Counted from the first letter of the stretch, positions 8,427 through 17,128 are shown. The stretch is DNA of 64,000 nt from Streptomyces asiaticus (GCF_018138715.1 NZ_JAGSHX010000006.1:5456001-5520000); one strand, 5' to 3'. Notes: a model not told the origin generated them from the sequence alone. A program made the numbers and translations.

Positions 8427-9691
8427 TTACGTACGGCTTCCATGCCGGGCCGGAGCCTCTTCGGCGTCGAGTGCGTGACCTGTGTGGCGGTCCTTCCCGA
8501 GCAGGGCGGCTATGAGGACGGCGCCGAGCGCGAGGAGGGCGGCGGCGACGGAGAGCGCGTAGGAGAAGCCTTCCGCCGCGGCACGCCGTGGGCCTTCCGC
8601 CGCGGCCAGGGCGTTGCGGCGGCGGGTGGCCAGAGCGACCAGGACCGCCACCCCCACCGCGCCGCCGACCTGTTGGACCGAGCTCAGGAAGGTCGAGCCG
8701 AGGCCGGCGTTCTCCTCGGTCGTGCCCGTGAGCGCGGCGACGGTCAGGGTGGGCAGACTCAGTCCGCAGCCGAGGCTCGTGACGAGCATGCCGGGCAGCA
8801 CTCCGGAGGCGTAGCCGTCGCTCGGTGCCACTCCGGACAGCAGCACCAGTCCGGCCGCGCTGATCAGGAACGACGCGACGAGCGTCGGGCGCATCCCGAA
8901 CCTGATCAGCGCTCGGGAGGAGAGCCACATGCCCGCGAGGATCCCGGCGCCGTAGGGCAGGTAGGCGACGCCGGCCGCGAGGGGCGGTAGCCCAGCACGG
9001 TCTGTAGATGCACCATCAGCAGGAAGGCCATCGCGTAGAAGGCGGCGGAGAACAGCAGGGTCGCCCCGTTGGTGACGGCGCGGACGCGGAAGGACAGGAA
9101 CGACAGCGGTACCAGCGGCTCAGCGGAGCGTGCCTCGACCGTGACGAAGGCGAAGGCCAGGGCGGCGGCGAGCAGCAGCGGCCCGGCAGCGGCCGGGCGT
9201 CCCCAGCCCGACTCGGTCTGGAGCAGACCGTAGACGAGGGACACCAGGGCACCGGTGCCCAGTACCGCACCGGGTAGGTCGAGGCGCACCGCCGCTCCCG
9301 CGCCCTGGACGAACCGTCCCCCCACAAGCTGCCACGGCTCCCGCGCCAGCCCACAGAGCAGGCTCGCCGCGCCGAACAGCGCCACCCCGATCAGGAAGAC
9401 CCGTCTGCGGCCCCACAGGTCGGCCATGCGGCCGAAGAGCAACAACAGCCCGCCGAAGGCGAGGAAATAGGCGTTGACGACCCAGGCCAGGCCGGCGGTC
9501 GTGAAACCGAGGTCGTCGCGGATGCTGGGGAGCGCCACGCTCACCACGTTGTCGTCGAGGACGAGCATGAACTGCACCAAGCACAGCACCACCAGGGCCG
9601 GTCCACGGCGGCCGGTGGCGGTGACCGCCGCCGGAGCCGACGACCCGTACGTAACGCGGCGGCGCCCACGGCGCAGATGAAGGATCGGCAT
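8427..9691 (-). pseudogene. DHA2-type MFS efflux transporter, broken by internal deletion and frameshift
   Basis: The 5' part (9691 to about 8985) encodes the N-terminal helices with LDDNVVSVALPSIRDDLGF and the motif GRMADLWGRRRVF. It then jumps from GGRFVQGAGAA straight into RLDLPGAVLGTGALVSLVYG. In intact relatives some 70-80 residues covering helices 4-6 separate these segments, so an internal deletion is inferred. Near 8980 the frame shifts: the protein continues in another frame with MWLSSRALIRFGMRP and the remaining C-terminal helices to 8427. Two separate lesions make a working pump very unlikely. It faces a truncated AraC gene, the usual regulator/pump arrangement. Confidence 0.8.
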
Positions 9692-9775
9692 ACGACGACG
9701 CTATGCACGGGCCGTTCTGGCTGCGATGCGCTACAAGGCCAGGCCATAACGTCTTGGGGACATACGCTGGGCGGC

Positions 9776-10048
9776 ATGACCGAGGCCATCGTGGGACCCG
9801 TCCCGCCCGGGGTCGGCGCCATCGTCGTCGGCATGACCTTCGACCGCTGGCGCACCCATGCGCGACTGCGCGCGGCCCTCTCCCTCCTCGCGGAAGGCCG
9901 GCCCGTCTCCCGGGTCGCGCACACCGTGGGCTATGCGACGCCGAGTGCGTTCCTCGCGGCGTTCCGGCGAACCGTCGGCACCACTCCAGGACGCTACCTG
10001 GGCGGCGGCACCTCGTTGATGTCGGACCCGGACCGAACTCAGCTGTAG
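9776..10048 (+). pseudogene. AraC-family regulator reduced to its C-terminal helix-turn-helix
   Basis: Only the last about 60 residues match AraC regulators: MTFDRWRTHARLRAALSLL followed by VSRVAHTVGYATPSAFLAAF and TPGRYL. The sensor domain and first helix-turn-helix are missing; the few residues before (MTEAIVGPVPPGVGAIVVG) join two segments that are far apart in intact relatives. It is divergent from the broken MFS gene. Most likely the former regulator of that pump, inactivated by deletion. Confidence 0.72.
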
Positions 10049-10077
10049 TAGGCGATCTTCTGTAGTAGGCGATCTTC
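10044..10077. repeat. 17-bp perfect tandem duplication
   Basis: TGTAGTAGGCGATCTTC occurs twice head to tail (10044-10060 and 10061-10077), covering the stop codon of the truncated AraC frame. On the minus strand it reads as a doubled segment after a short MEVLDQKIAYY frame that resembles the end of another lost gene. From 10078 to about 10278 I see no supportable gene. Confidence 0.85.
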
Positions 10078-10278
10078 TGGTCGAGGACCTCCATGGCCCG
10101 GCTCAGCGCCGGCCTCACCCACCACGGCCCACGCCTCGCCCGCCTCACCCTGTCGGTACACGACGACGGCGAAGACCAGGCCCTGCTGGGCGCGGCGGTC
10201 TTCGCGTCGCGGGGCGCGTAGCCGGACTGGCGCGGGTCTCGACGCCGCGTATGGCGCGGCGGAACTCCGCGCGGAAGA

Positions 10279-10303
10279 GCGGGACCCGGTCAGCGGGTCC
10301 CGC
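10279..10303 (-). terminator. hairpin downstream of the beta-helix gene
   Basis: A perfect 10-bp stem, GCGGGACCCG and CGGGTCCCGC, with a five-base loop, 26 bases past the stop of the minus-strand beta-helix gene. The plus-strand side is followed by CCTTCTT, so it could also stop plus-strand transcripts from the pseudogene zone. Confidence 0.6.
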
Positions 10304-10329
10304 CCTTCTTGGTCATCGTGGTGGGCGGC

Positions 10330-11400
10330 TCACTTGGGGTCCTTGATGTCGTCGTCGGACTGGAGCCCTTGCGTGGTGGGCGGGTCAATGGTGCTGCTGC
10401 TGCTGGTGGTGGTGGGGTTGGTGCAGCCGGGGACGCTGCCCTCGGGGGCGCAGTTGTCCGGCTCGTTGTTGATGACCCTGGTGTTGGTGAGCGTCACCTG
10501 ACCCGCCTGGTTGTCGATGCCGCCGCCGGCGGTGATCGCGGTGTTACGCGTGACCAGGCTGTCGACCAGTGTGGCCGTGGCGTTGCCGAAGGTGGTGGAG
10601 AGGTTTGAGAGGCCCGCGCCTCTCACGGCGATGTTCTCCTTGAGAATGGTCGACTTCAGGTTCACGGTGGAACCGTTCACGTTGCGGATGCCGCCACCCT
10701 CGATGGCGGTGTTGCCCCTGACCGATACGGACTCCAGAGTCGCGGTCCCCACTTGGTTCTCAAAACCGCCGCCATTGCTGGTGACCGCCCGGTTCCTGAG
10801 CAGGGAGCCGCGCTTCATCGTCGTTGTGCCGTTACCGTTGTTGAGGACTCCGCCGCCGAAGCTGGACGCGGTGTTGCGCTCGACGATGGTGCGCTCGAGG
10901 TTGAGCTGTCCACCGTTGTTGGAGACGCCACCACCGGTAACCGCGGAGTTCTCCTTGAAGACGGTGTCGTTCAGGTTCAGTGTGCCCTGCTCGTTGAGGG
11001 CTCCGCCGCCAGAGTCGCTGCTGAGGCCGCCGGTGACGGTGAGCGACTTCAGGGTGAGGGTGCCGCCGGATACGACGTGGAAGATGCGGAAACTCTCGGT
11101 GGCGTCCGGGTCGCGTCGGATGGTGGAGCCGTTGCCGGAGATGGTGACGTCCCCGGTGATTTCGGGGAGTCCGTCGTCGGGGTTGTCCGGTGTGGTCAGG
11201 GTGTAGGTGCAGCGGGACGCGAGGGTGATGCGACCGCCGTTGGCGTTGGCCTGGTTGATGGCGTCCACCAGGCCGGGGATGTCGTTGCACCCCACTCGAA
11301 TGTCTTCGGCGGCACCGGCCGCCCCGGTCGGCAGGACCGCGAGGGAGAGTCCGGCACCGACCGCGGCGGTCATGGCGCCGGACCGCGAAATGAACCTCAT
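10330..11400 (-). CDS. secreted right-handed beta-helix repeat protein
   Basis: A 356-aa protein with a signal peptide (MRFISRSGAMTAAVGAGLSL up to about residue 30, cleaved after GAAGA). The body repeats GGG-[ALVF]-x-N units with alternating N and T/S (GGGVSNNGGQLNLERTIVERN, GGGIRNVNGSTVNLK and others), the pattern of a parallel beta-helix of the PMP/pectate-lyase type. The C-terminal 40 residues are a Thr/Ser-rich then acidic tail without an LPXTG motif. The family is typical of cell-surface or secreted carbohydrate-interacting proteins; no catalytic residues can be assigned. It stands alone with its own terminator. Confidence 0.75.
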   Translation of the reverse strand: MRFISRSGAMTAAVGAGLSLAVLPTGAAGAAEDIRVGCNDIPGLVDAINQANANGGRITLASRCTYTLTTPDNPDDGLPEITGDVTISGNGSTIRRDPDATESFRIFHVVSGGTLTLKSLTVTGGLSSDSGGGALNEQGTLNLNDTVFKENSAVTGGGVSNNGGQLNLERTIVERNTASSFGGGVLNNGNGTTTMKRGSLLRNRAVTSNGGGFENQVGTATLESVSVRGNTAIEGGGIRNVNGSTVNLKSTILKENIAVRGAGLSNLSTTFGNATATLVDSLVTRNTAITAGGGIDNQAGQVTLTNTRVINNEPDNCAPEGSVPGCTNPTTTSSSSTIDPPTTQGLQSDDDIKDPK

Positions 11401-11552
11401 CGCTACGCCTTCCTCAGCGCTGGAGTGAAGCGGCGCATCACCGGCGCTCAGCGGCCATGCTGGTCAACCGGGATGGCGAGATGACGTTCCCTTTCTAACG
11501 ACAGGTGATCGCGCCCTCACCCGGTGTGCCGCCAAACGGGTCCGGTCCTGCC

Positions 11553-11850
11553 TCAGCGTTCGCTGCCCGTCGCGGCCTTGAGCGCCTCCGCCGGGGCGGG
11601 CTCGCTTGTGCAGCAGGCGTCGACGGTGTCGAGTGCCGCGCTCTTGCCCATCTGGTCGGCGTCGCCCTTGACGACGTAGACCTCCCACGGCTCCTGGCCG
11701 GGGCCGTGGACCCAGACCTTGTCCTGGAGGGCATAGCAGCAGGAGGTGTCGTTCTCCTCGAACGTGGCGAGCCCCGCGTCCTTGAGGCGGTCGGTGGCGG
11801 CGGTCACCTGGTCGGTGGAGGTCACCTCGACGCCGAGATGGTCCAGCCGC
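11553..11850 (-). pseudogene. 3' half of a CadI/ArsI-type glyoxalase-fold gene
   Basis: The frame encodes LDHLGVEVTSTDQVTAATDR, then TSCCYALQDKVWVHGPGQEP and WEVYVVKGDADQ, ending with a Cys pair (DACCTSEP). These match the C-terminal half of cadmium-induced/ArsI C-As lyase proteins, including the metal-binding His, the CC thiol pair and the Glu in WEVY. The N-terminal half, which supplies the other metal ligand, is missing: upstream of LDHLG the sequence becomes the end of the next gene, read in another frame. There is no start codon with a ribosome site. A truncated remnant, left side by side with an intact reductase gene. Confidence 0.75.
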
Positions 11851-11851
11851 G

Positions 11852-12568
11852 TCAGCGCTGCGGGCGTGCGATCAGCCTGACGTCCGGGCCGGAGCGCGCC
11901 ACGTCCACCAGTTCGCACCGGAGGATGTCGCCGATCGTCTCGATGGTGCCGCCTTCAAGCCCGCTCTTCCCGCGGCCGAGGAGCGCGGGTGCGATGTAGG
12001 CGACGATGCGGTCCACCAGACCGGCCGACACGAACGACGCGGCGAGAGTGGGGCCGCCTTCGAGGAACATGCCGCGCACACCGCGCTGGTGCAGTTCGTG
12101 GAGAAGCGCCTCCACGTCCAGGCCGACCTTCGCACGGGGCAGCCGTACGACGGTGGCCACGCCGTCCAGGTGGGATGCGTCAGCGTCATCGGCGACGGCG
12201 ATCATGGTGGGTGCGGCATCGTCGAGGACCCGGGCGTCAGCCGGGGTCCGGGCGTTGGTGTCGACGATCACGCGCCATGGCTGCTCATCGACCGGCACGG
12301 CGACCTTCAGGTTGGGGTCGTCCTTTACCGAGCGCACGGCGAGGTGGGGGTTGTCGGCCTGCTGGGTGCCGGAACCGACGACGGTCGCCTGGCAGGCCGC
12401 GCGCAGCGCGTGAACCTCCGCACGGGACTCCGCGCTGGTGATCCACTGGCTGGTGCTGTCCGCCGCGGCGATCCGGCCGTCCAGCGTGGCCGCGTACTTG
12501 TAGACGACGTACGGCCGCCCCTCGACCGTATGCCACTCGTCCGTGCCGACCAGCTCGCTGATGTGCAT
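11852..12568 (-). CDS. RibD C-terminal-domain (pyrimidine/dihydrofolate reductase-like) protein
   Basis: A 238-aa reductase. The start at 12568 is fixed by GGAGG five bases upstream. Motifs of the RibD C-terminal/DHFR-like family are clear: VVYKYAATLDGRIAAADSTS near residue 22, VVGSGTQQADNPHLAVR near 62, and MFLEGGPTLAASFVSAGLVD near 172 (the E-G-G-x-x-L NADPH-binding signature). The family reduces 5-amino-6-(5-phosphoribosylamino)uracil in riboflavin synthesis. A lone copy without the deaminase domain or other rib genes may serve a specialised pathway or be a paralogue of unknown substrate. Its stop touches the CadI stump. Confidence 0.82.
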   Translation of the reverse strand: MHISELVGTDEWHTVEGRPYVVYKYAATLDGRIAAADSTSQWITSAESRAEVHALRAACQATVVGSGTQQADNPHLAVRSVKDDPNLKVAVPVDEQPWRVIVDTNARTPADARVLDDAAPTMIAVADDADASHLDGVATVVRLPRAKVGLDVEALLHELHQRGVRGMFLEGGPTLAASFVSAGLVDRIVAYIAPALLGRGKSGLEGGTIETIGDILRCELVDVARSGPDVRLIARPQR

Positions 12569-12606
12569 GGGCTCCTCCAGGCAGATCTTGGTTCCGGGTA
12601 GCCTAG

Positions 12607-13818
12607 TCACGCGGCAGCGACCGCCTCCGCCAGGTCTTGCACCATCGCGGTGCGTCGCCACGGCGCCAAGCTGGTGATAACGCGCCGGAGCTCCGCCGTA
12701 GTGCGACGGGACTCGGTCTCACGGCTGATCTCTAGCGCCTGCATAGCGGTGGCACAGGCTGCGTCCGGGGCACGGTCGGCGGCGTGCGCGGTAGCGAGCC
12801 GGGCCAGATGGAGACCCCGCTCGCGCTGGTATATGGCCGGCCAGTGGTCGAGCGCTTGCTGGTACGTGGTCACAGCGTCTGTCGGCTTGCCCAGCCGGAG
12901 GTAGCACGTTGCCCGCTGGGCGTGGACGTAGGCCGGATTGCAATAACCGCCAAGTCGATCGTTTACCGCCTCGTCTCCTTCGACGAGGGCCTGGGCAGCG
13001 TCGAGCGCGCGGAGGGTCGGCAGTTCGCCTCCGATGAGGGCATGGCCATGTGCTGCCTGTAGGTAGGCGGAAGCGCGGACGCGTTCAGGCACATCACCGC
13101 GCACCCGCAGGGCCGCCGACGCCAGGCCGACTGCCCGCTGCTGCCTCCCGAGTCCGACGGACTGCTGTGCCTTACGCATCAGAATGAAGGCTTGCCGCAC
13201 GGGATCATCGGCTTCCTGCGCCCATTCCATCGCCCGGTCAGACCACCAGAGAGCCTGCTCGGGGCGGCCGAGATCCTCGTACAACCAGCCAGCGAACTCG
13301 GCCCATTCGGCGCCGGTTTGGAGGATCTCCCTGCGGAGGGGGCCATGTGCTCCGGGAAGCAACTGCTGCTCGATGACCGTGAGGTGGTCGTGGACGGCGC
13401 TGATCGCGGCGTGCGGTCCGTACAGCCCGTCTGATTGGACCAGCGTGGTGCGGAGCTGCTGGAGGTGACCGACGACGGCCGGATTGACCGGGCGACGGGT
13501 CGTGGCGCCGACTGGGGCGGGAAGGATGCCGAGACCGGCCGCCGCTGCGGTTGTGCCCAGGAAGTCGCGACGATTCACACCAGCATTGTGCGGTGCGCCC
13601 CCGGCCAGCCCGACTTCGGAGGGGTCCATACCGAGCCGGTCGGCGACGAGCGCGAGCACATCAACGTCGCGTGCTGACTGGCGGCCGCGTTCGAGACCGC
13701 TGATGGTGCTTTGGCTGTATCCACACAGATCGGCCAGCTGTTTCTGGGTCCATCCTCGTGCACGCCGAGCGGCCGAGATGGCCTCACCCGTGCTGGCGTG
13801 GTGTGCTAACTGCCCCAT
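12607..13818 (-). CDS. XRE-family regulator with TPR-like C-terminal domain
   Basis: A 403-aa protein. Residues 10-65 form a lambda-repressor helix-turn-helix (ISAARRARGWTQKQLADLCG then SQSTISGLERGRQ). A Tat-like segment NRRDFLGTTAAAAGLG follows near residue 80; it is commonly seen inside this cytoplasmic family and is not taken as a signal. The remaining 280 residues are alanine-rich helical repeats of TPR type. Codon 4 is TTA (13807-13809), so translation should need the bldA tRNA. It is divergent from a coupled operon starting at 13999, with a perfect dyad between. Its target is inferred to be its own promoter and that operon. Confidence 0.85.
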   Translation of the reverse strand: MGQLAHHASTGEAISAARRARGWTQKQLADLCGYSQSTISGLERGRQSARDVDVLALVADRLGMDPSEVGLAGGAPHNAGVNRRDFLGTTAAAAGLGILPAPVGATTRRPVNPAVVGHLQQLRTTLVQSDGLYGPHAAISAVHDHLTVIEQQLLPGAHGPLRREILQTGAEWAEFAGWLYEDLGRPEQALWWSDRAMEWAQEADDPVRQAFILMRKAQQSVGLGRQQRAVGLASAALRVRGDVPERVRASAYLQAAHGHALIGGELPTLRALDAAQALVEGDEAVNDRLGGYCNPAYVHAQRATCYLRLGKPTDAVTTYQQALDHWPAIYQRERGLHLARLATAHAADRAPDAACATAMQALEISRETESRRTTAELRRVITSLAPWRRTAMVQDLAEAVAAA

Positions 13819-13885
13819 TCCCCGGTCCTGGTCTGCGGTGGCGTGACGCAATAAGGAGATACCCACAGTAGCGGTGCCGTCGCAC

Positions 13886-13908
13886 GCGTATGCAGGTTCC
13901 GCATACGC
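13886..13908. promoter_or_regulatory. dyad GCGTATGC-N7-GCATACGC, candidate operator
   Basis: A perfect 8-bp inverted repeat in the 180-base region between the divergent XRE gene and the 13999 operon, about 70 bases upstream of the XRE start. Position and symmetry fit binding by a dimeric helix-turn-helix regulator. Confidence 0.6.
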
Positions 13909-13998
13909 ACAGCGTCTGATGCATGCGGTGAAGACGGCGCCTCGGTGCCCGCGTTTGCCTGGATACATGAGGTGAGACGCACCGCCGGAGGCATCTTC

Positions 13999-14418
13999 AT
14001 GAGGTCTGTTCAGCCCACGAACGCGCGATGGACACCCCCGTGCGGGGACAACGTAGAGATGGTCGAGGTCGGCCCCCACTGGGATGCCGTGCGCGCTCCC
14101 GTGGAGATCGGTGAGCGTGCGCTGGAGTTACTCGGCGGGGCGACCGGTGCCGTCATCGCCGACTACGCACAGATGTACTGGCTGATCCCCCCGAGAAGCG
14201 CCCAGTACTGGCGACGCCTCCCGGCGGTGCAGGCACTCGGGGCAGCCTCGATCTCGTACATCGGTGTGCCTCCCATCAGCCACACCGCCGGGCCGGTACT
14301 GCACTGGCGCGTCCCGCTCGGGCCCGACCGCTACCTCACGGACAGCCCTCTGTTACGTGGAGCCCTGGCCCAGGTGGTCGCCGCCGAGTTCGGCCCCGAC
14401 CGGGAGGTCGGCCGGTGA
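13999..14418 (+). CDS. conserved hypothetical protein with two TTA codons
   Basis: A 139-aa soluble protein. GGAGG seven bases before the ATG at 13999 favours it over the in-frame codon at 13945. It contains GDNVEMVEVGPHWDAVRAP, GAVIADYAQMYWLIPP and SYIGVPPISHTAGPVLHWRVP. This pattern is one I associate with small Streptomyces proteins next to XRE-DUF5753 genes, function unknown. Two leucines use TTA (14128-14130 and 14353-14355), which predicts bldA-dependent translation. The stop overlaps the next gene start (GTGA). Confidence 0.75.
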   Translation: MRSVQPTNARWTPPCGDNVEMVEVGPHWDAVRAPVEIGERALELLGGATGAVIADYAQMYWLIPPRSAQYWRRLPAVQALGAASISYIGVPPISHTAGPVLHWRVPLGPDRYLTDSPLLRGALAQVVAAEFGPDREVGR

Positions 14419-15251
14419 CCACCACCTACGGCCGCGGCCCCGCGCCGCTCGTTCTGGGGGCGTACCTACGAGCGCTCCGGCTGGCCAGGGACCTCACGCT
14501 CTGCGATGCCGCGGAGGTCATCGGCAGCTCGGCGGCCAAGCTGAGCCGGATGGAGACCGGCCAGGTGGCACAGCAGTGGCAGGACGTGAAAACACTCCTC
14601 CGGTTCTACGAGGTGACCCACTGGTTCACCATCGTCGGCGCACTGCGGTGGTCGGGCCAGCAGTCGAGCGCTCCCAAGCGCAGGGCGGGCACCATCCACG
14701 ACAACGCCGAAGGCTGGGCCGACCGACTGCGCGCCTGCGAGCACCACGCATCCGCGATCTGCGTCTACGCCTCGGCCACCATCCCGCGCATCGTGCAGAC
14801 CACCGAATACCCTGCGGCCCAACTTCCCCTGCTGCCATCGTCCACCCAGCCGCAGGACGTCACCGTCATCCTCGACGGGGCGACGCTCCTGCGCACCTTC
14901 GGAAACCCGCAGGCCATGGCGGCCCAGATGGCTCACCTGCAACGCCTGGGGGTCTCCCCATTCGGCCCCCGAATCTTGGTGGTGCCCTTCCAAGCCGGGG
15001 TCATCCCGCCGCCGGGCATCTTGCACCGCTTCCAACTCCACGGGCACGAGGTCTTCGCCGAGGAGACGAGGAGCGCGCTCTACACCACTGGAGCGGACAG
15101 CCAGGCGGCACGCAGATGCATGGCCGCTGGGCTTGCCGCTGCAAAGGACCCCGAGGCGAGTGCCGCACTGCTGGACGTAGCGCGCCGACGCTTTGAGCAG
15201 CTGGCCTGGCACCCGGAATCGGATCCGCTTCTGGAAGAGCTGACAGCATGA
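14415..15251 (+). CDS. XRE/DUF5753 family regulator (WhiJ-like class)
   Basis: A 278-aa protein with an N-terminal helix-turn-helix ([20 protein letters not shown] then [12 protein letters not shown], residues 15-55) and a DUF5753 domain after it ([20 protein letters not shown], then [20 protein letters not shown] and [11 protein letters not shown]). This class includes WhiJ and many paralogues that act with small partner proteins in Streptomyces development. The GTG start overlaps the preceding stop by four bases, and the stop overlaps the next start (ATGA), so expression is coupled with both neighbours. Confidence 0.88.
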   Translation: MTTTYGRGPAPLVLGAYLRALRLARDLTLCDAAEVIGSSAAKLSRMETGQVAQQWQDVKTLLRFYEVTHWFTIVGALRWSGQQSSAPKRRAGTIHDNAEGWADRLRACEHHASAICVYASATIPRIVQTTEYPAAQLPLLPSSTQPQDVTVILDGATLLRTFGNPQAMAAQMAHLQRLGVSPFGPRILVVPFQAGVIPPPGILHRFQLHGHEVFAEETRSALYTTGADSQAARRCMAAGLAAAKDPEASAALLDVARRRFEQLAWHPESDPLLEELTA

Positions 15252-15421
15252 CCGCGAGTCTGCTGGGCCCGGCCGCCGTGAACGAGTGGCGCGCAGCTCT
15301 GGGGCACGCCGCGGGCTGCCTGGCCTGCCGGACGTCCGGCGCCAGGTGCGAGACGGGGGAGCGGCTGCTGGGCGCTTACGAGCGGGCTGCGCGGCAGGCC
15401 CGGTCAGAGGAGGGCCAATGA
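15248..15421 (+). CDS. small hypothetical protein with Cys pair
   Basis: A 57-aa frame begins with ATGA overlap to the DUF5753 gene and ends in a second ATGA overlap, which supports it as a real gene. The sequence is [20 protein letters not shown], followed by a segment with three Cys ([11 protein letters not shown]) and a helical, basic C-terminus. The cysteine spacing could bind a metal. Small proteins in this position often partner the XRE-DUF5753 regulator. Function unknown. Confidence 0.6.
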   Translation: MTASLLGPAAVNEWRAALGHAAGCLACRTSGARCETGERLLGAYERAARQARSEEGQ

Positions 15422-15561
15422 GGCACCGACGCCAGGCCCCGCCGAACGGGCAGAGCTCTTTGCCCTCCGCGCCACCCCGCCCGGGCCCGCTGCTCAGCGC
15501 GAGCTCCGCGCTGCGGGCACTCGCCGCCCACCTCTGCATCGCGGGCACCCCAACCCCATAG
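15418..15561 (+). CDS. small proline-rich hypothetical peptide
   Basis: A 47-aa frame opening with [14 protein letters not shown], rich in Pro, Ser and Ala, ending LCIAGTPTP. Its only support is the four-base ATGA overlap with the preceding small gene. It may be a real coupled peptide or a chance frame. Confidence 0.35.
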   Translation: MRHRRQAPPNGQSSLPSAPPRPGPLLSASSALRALAAHLCIAGTPTP

Positions 15562-15765
15562 ACCGGGTGGGCCGCCGGCGGCCCGGGGATCCCCCGCCCC
15601 GGGTTGGACTTCGCGGTCGGCGGCCCACCCTCCAAGCCCCCTGCCGGTCGGTATGCCGAGGCGCGGCCACCGACAAGGCAGGGGCAGTGGGGCCCGTCCG
15701 GGCGGACCACCGGACGGGCCCCACCCCGGCAAGACCAGACCAAGTCATCCGACATAGGAGACAAT

Positions 15766-16236
15766 GTGACCGTCACCGCAGAACGGCCGCTCAGCACCGC
15801 GACCGACCCCAGGGCGCTCCTCAGCGCCGCTCTCCTCGACCGGCTCGCCACACGCATCGTGAAGGACCACGACGTCGCGCTGCCACTCGCCGAGCGGATC
15901 GTCGTTCAGACCGCGGCTTTCCTCGCTGCCTGCGCCAACACCACCGGCCGACCGTTAACGCCCAGCACGGCCGTCGACATCGGCTGGCACGCCTTCATCC
16001 TCCACACCTGCGACTACGCCGACTTCTGCCAGCGCGTTGCGGGACACTTCATCCACCACGTCCCCACGAACCCGGCGGAGGGCGAGCACGGCACAGCCGC
16101 GGCGGCGCGGCAGCGCACTCTCGACGCCATCGCGGCCGCCGGGTACGCGGTGGACGCCGACCTCTGGCCCGAAGCAGCCGACTGCAGTCAGTGCCATGCG
16201 GGCTGCTCCGACAGCCCCAACAGCGGAAAGAGTTGA
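15766..16236 (+). CDS. GRDP-like (glycine-rich-domain-protein family) small protein
   Basis: A 156-aa protein. A GTG at 15766 with AGGAG five bases upstream is chosen over a longer in-frame extension. The core VDIGWHAFILHTCDYADFCQ, followed by FIHHVPTNP, resembles the conserved segment of the GRDP/DUF1399 family, with W, paired His and Tyr/Asp conserved. The C-terminus ends in a Cys cluster, DCSQCHAGCSDSPNSGKS. Biochemical role unknown. A SAM methyltransferase follows 65 bases downstream on the same strand, suggesting a shared pathway. Confidence 0.6.
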   Translation: MTVTAERPLSTATDPRALLSAALLDRLATRIVKDHDVALPLAERIVVQTAAFLAACANTTGRPLTPSTAVDIGWHAFILHTCDYADFCQRVAGHFIHHVPTNPAEGEHGTAAAARQRTLDAIAAAGYAVDADLWPEAADCSQCHAGCSDSPNSGKS

Positions 16237-16301
16237 CGTAAGCACGCCGTCGGCCGCCCGGCACCGCCGCCGGGCGGTCGGCCCACGGGAACGGAGGGCG
16301 C

Positions 16302-16979
16302 ATGACGGAGACCGCCTGGGACACCTACGCGCAGCAGAAGCCCCAGCGGCGGCCCGTGAACGCCGCCGGGGAGACGACGTGGTTCAACTGGACGCAGTAC
16401 CCCGACCACGGCCCCGGTGCCGAAATACTCGGTGTAAGTCGCGGCTCGGCCGTCCTGGAGCTCGGCTGCGGGAAAGGCGGCAACCTCGCGCACGTCGCAA
16501 CACTCGGCGCGCGGGCCGTCGGCGTGGACCTGTCCCTGGCCCAGCTCAGGGCTGCCGAAGCCCGATGGTCTGACACCGCTGAGTTGGAGCTGCACCAGGC
16601 GGACGCCCTCGACTTCCTCGCCCACTGCACGGACACTTTCGACGCGGTGTTCTCCGTCTTCGGCGCGGTGTGGTTCATCGACCCTGCCCGACTGCTGCCG
16701 GCGATTCGTGAGCGCCTCCGCCCGGGCGGCATGCTCGCCTTCTCCCAGCGTCCGCCTGCCGAGGGCTGCTACGGCTGTCAGGCGTCGTACATCACCAGGT
16801 CCGAGGACGAGGACCCGCTGGTGGTGAAGCGCTGGGACTACGAACCACCGCGCTGGACGCGGATCCTGCGCCAGCACGGGTTCACCGGAGCGACCGCGCA
16901 CGTGCTGCCCGCGCCGGTCGGCCCCCGGAAGATCGGCACTCTGCTGGTTCGCGCCACGATGGGCCCTGCGACTCTCTGA
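16302..16979 (+). CDS. class I SAM-dependent methyltransferase
   Basis: A 225-aa protein with good ribosome site (ACGGAGG). SAM-binding motif I is VLELGCGKGGNLAHVATLG (about residue 50), followed by AVGVDLS, the acidic turn QADALDFL and motif post-II AVFSVFGAVWFI. A RLRPGGMLAFSQRP segment is typical of Methyltransf_11/25 enzymes. A Cys pair (CYGCQASY) lies in the C-terminal third. The substrate is not evident. Its partner is probably the GRDP-like protein just upstream. Confidence 0.85.
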   Translation: MTETAWDTYAQQKPQRRPVNAAGETTWFNWTQYPDHGPGAEILGVSRGSAVLELGCGKGGNLAHVATLGARAVGVDLSLAQLRAAEARWSDTAELELHQADALDFLAHCTDTFDAVFSVFGAVWFIDPARLLPAIRERLRPGGMLAFSQRPPAEGCYGCQASYITRSEDEDPLVVKRWDYEPPRWTRILRQHGFTGATAHVLPAPVGPRKIGTLLVRATMGPATL

Positions 16980-17090
16980 CCTGCTGCGCAGTGGGTGCCC
17001 CGGCAGAGTTCCAACCTGCGGCACCGTCTGGCGACGTTGATGTCACACCGAAGTGCGCTCGTGCGGCAGAGAGGCCGAGTGTGGCGCCTC

Positions 17091-17110
17091 CCTGGGGGAG
17101 AAACCCCAGG
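17091..17110 (+). terminator. short hairpin after the methyltransferase gene
   Basis: CCTGGGG-N6-CCCCAGG, a perfect 7-bp stem about 110 bases past the methyltransferase stop and just before the left boundary of the probable mobile element. No T-run follows, so its role as terminator is tentative. Confidence 0.35.
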
Positions 17111-17128
17111 TCAGCGGCTTAATGCATG

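Noticed and set aside
13576..13640. Tat signal in the XRE regulator (NRRDFLGTTAAAAGLG)
   Set aside because: It lies inside a cytoplasmic DNA-binding protein after the helix-turn-helix; such segments recur in this family and are not N-terminal.
12607..14079. 490-aa version of the XRE regulator starting at 14079
   Set aside because: The extra 87 residues run antisense through the divergent gene and the operator; ATG 13818 fits the domain start.
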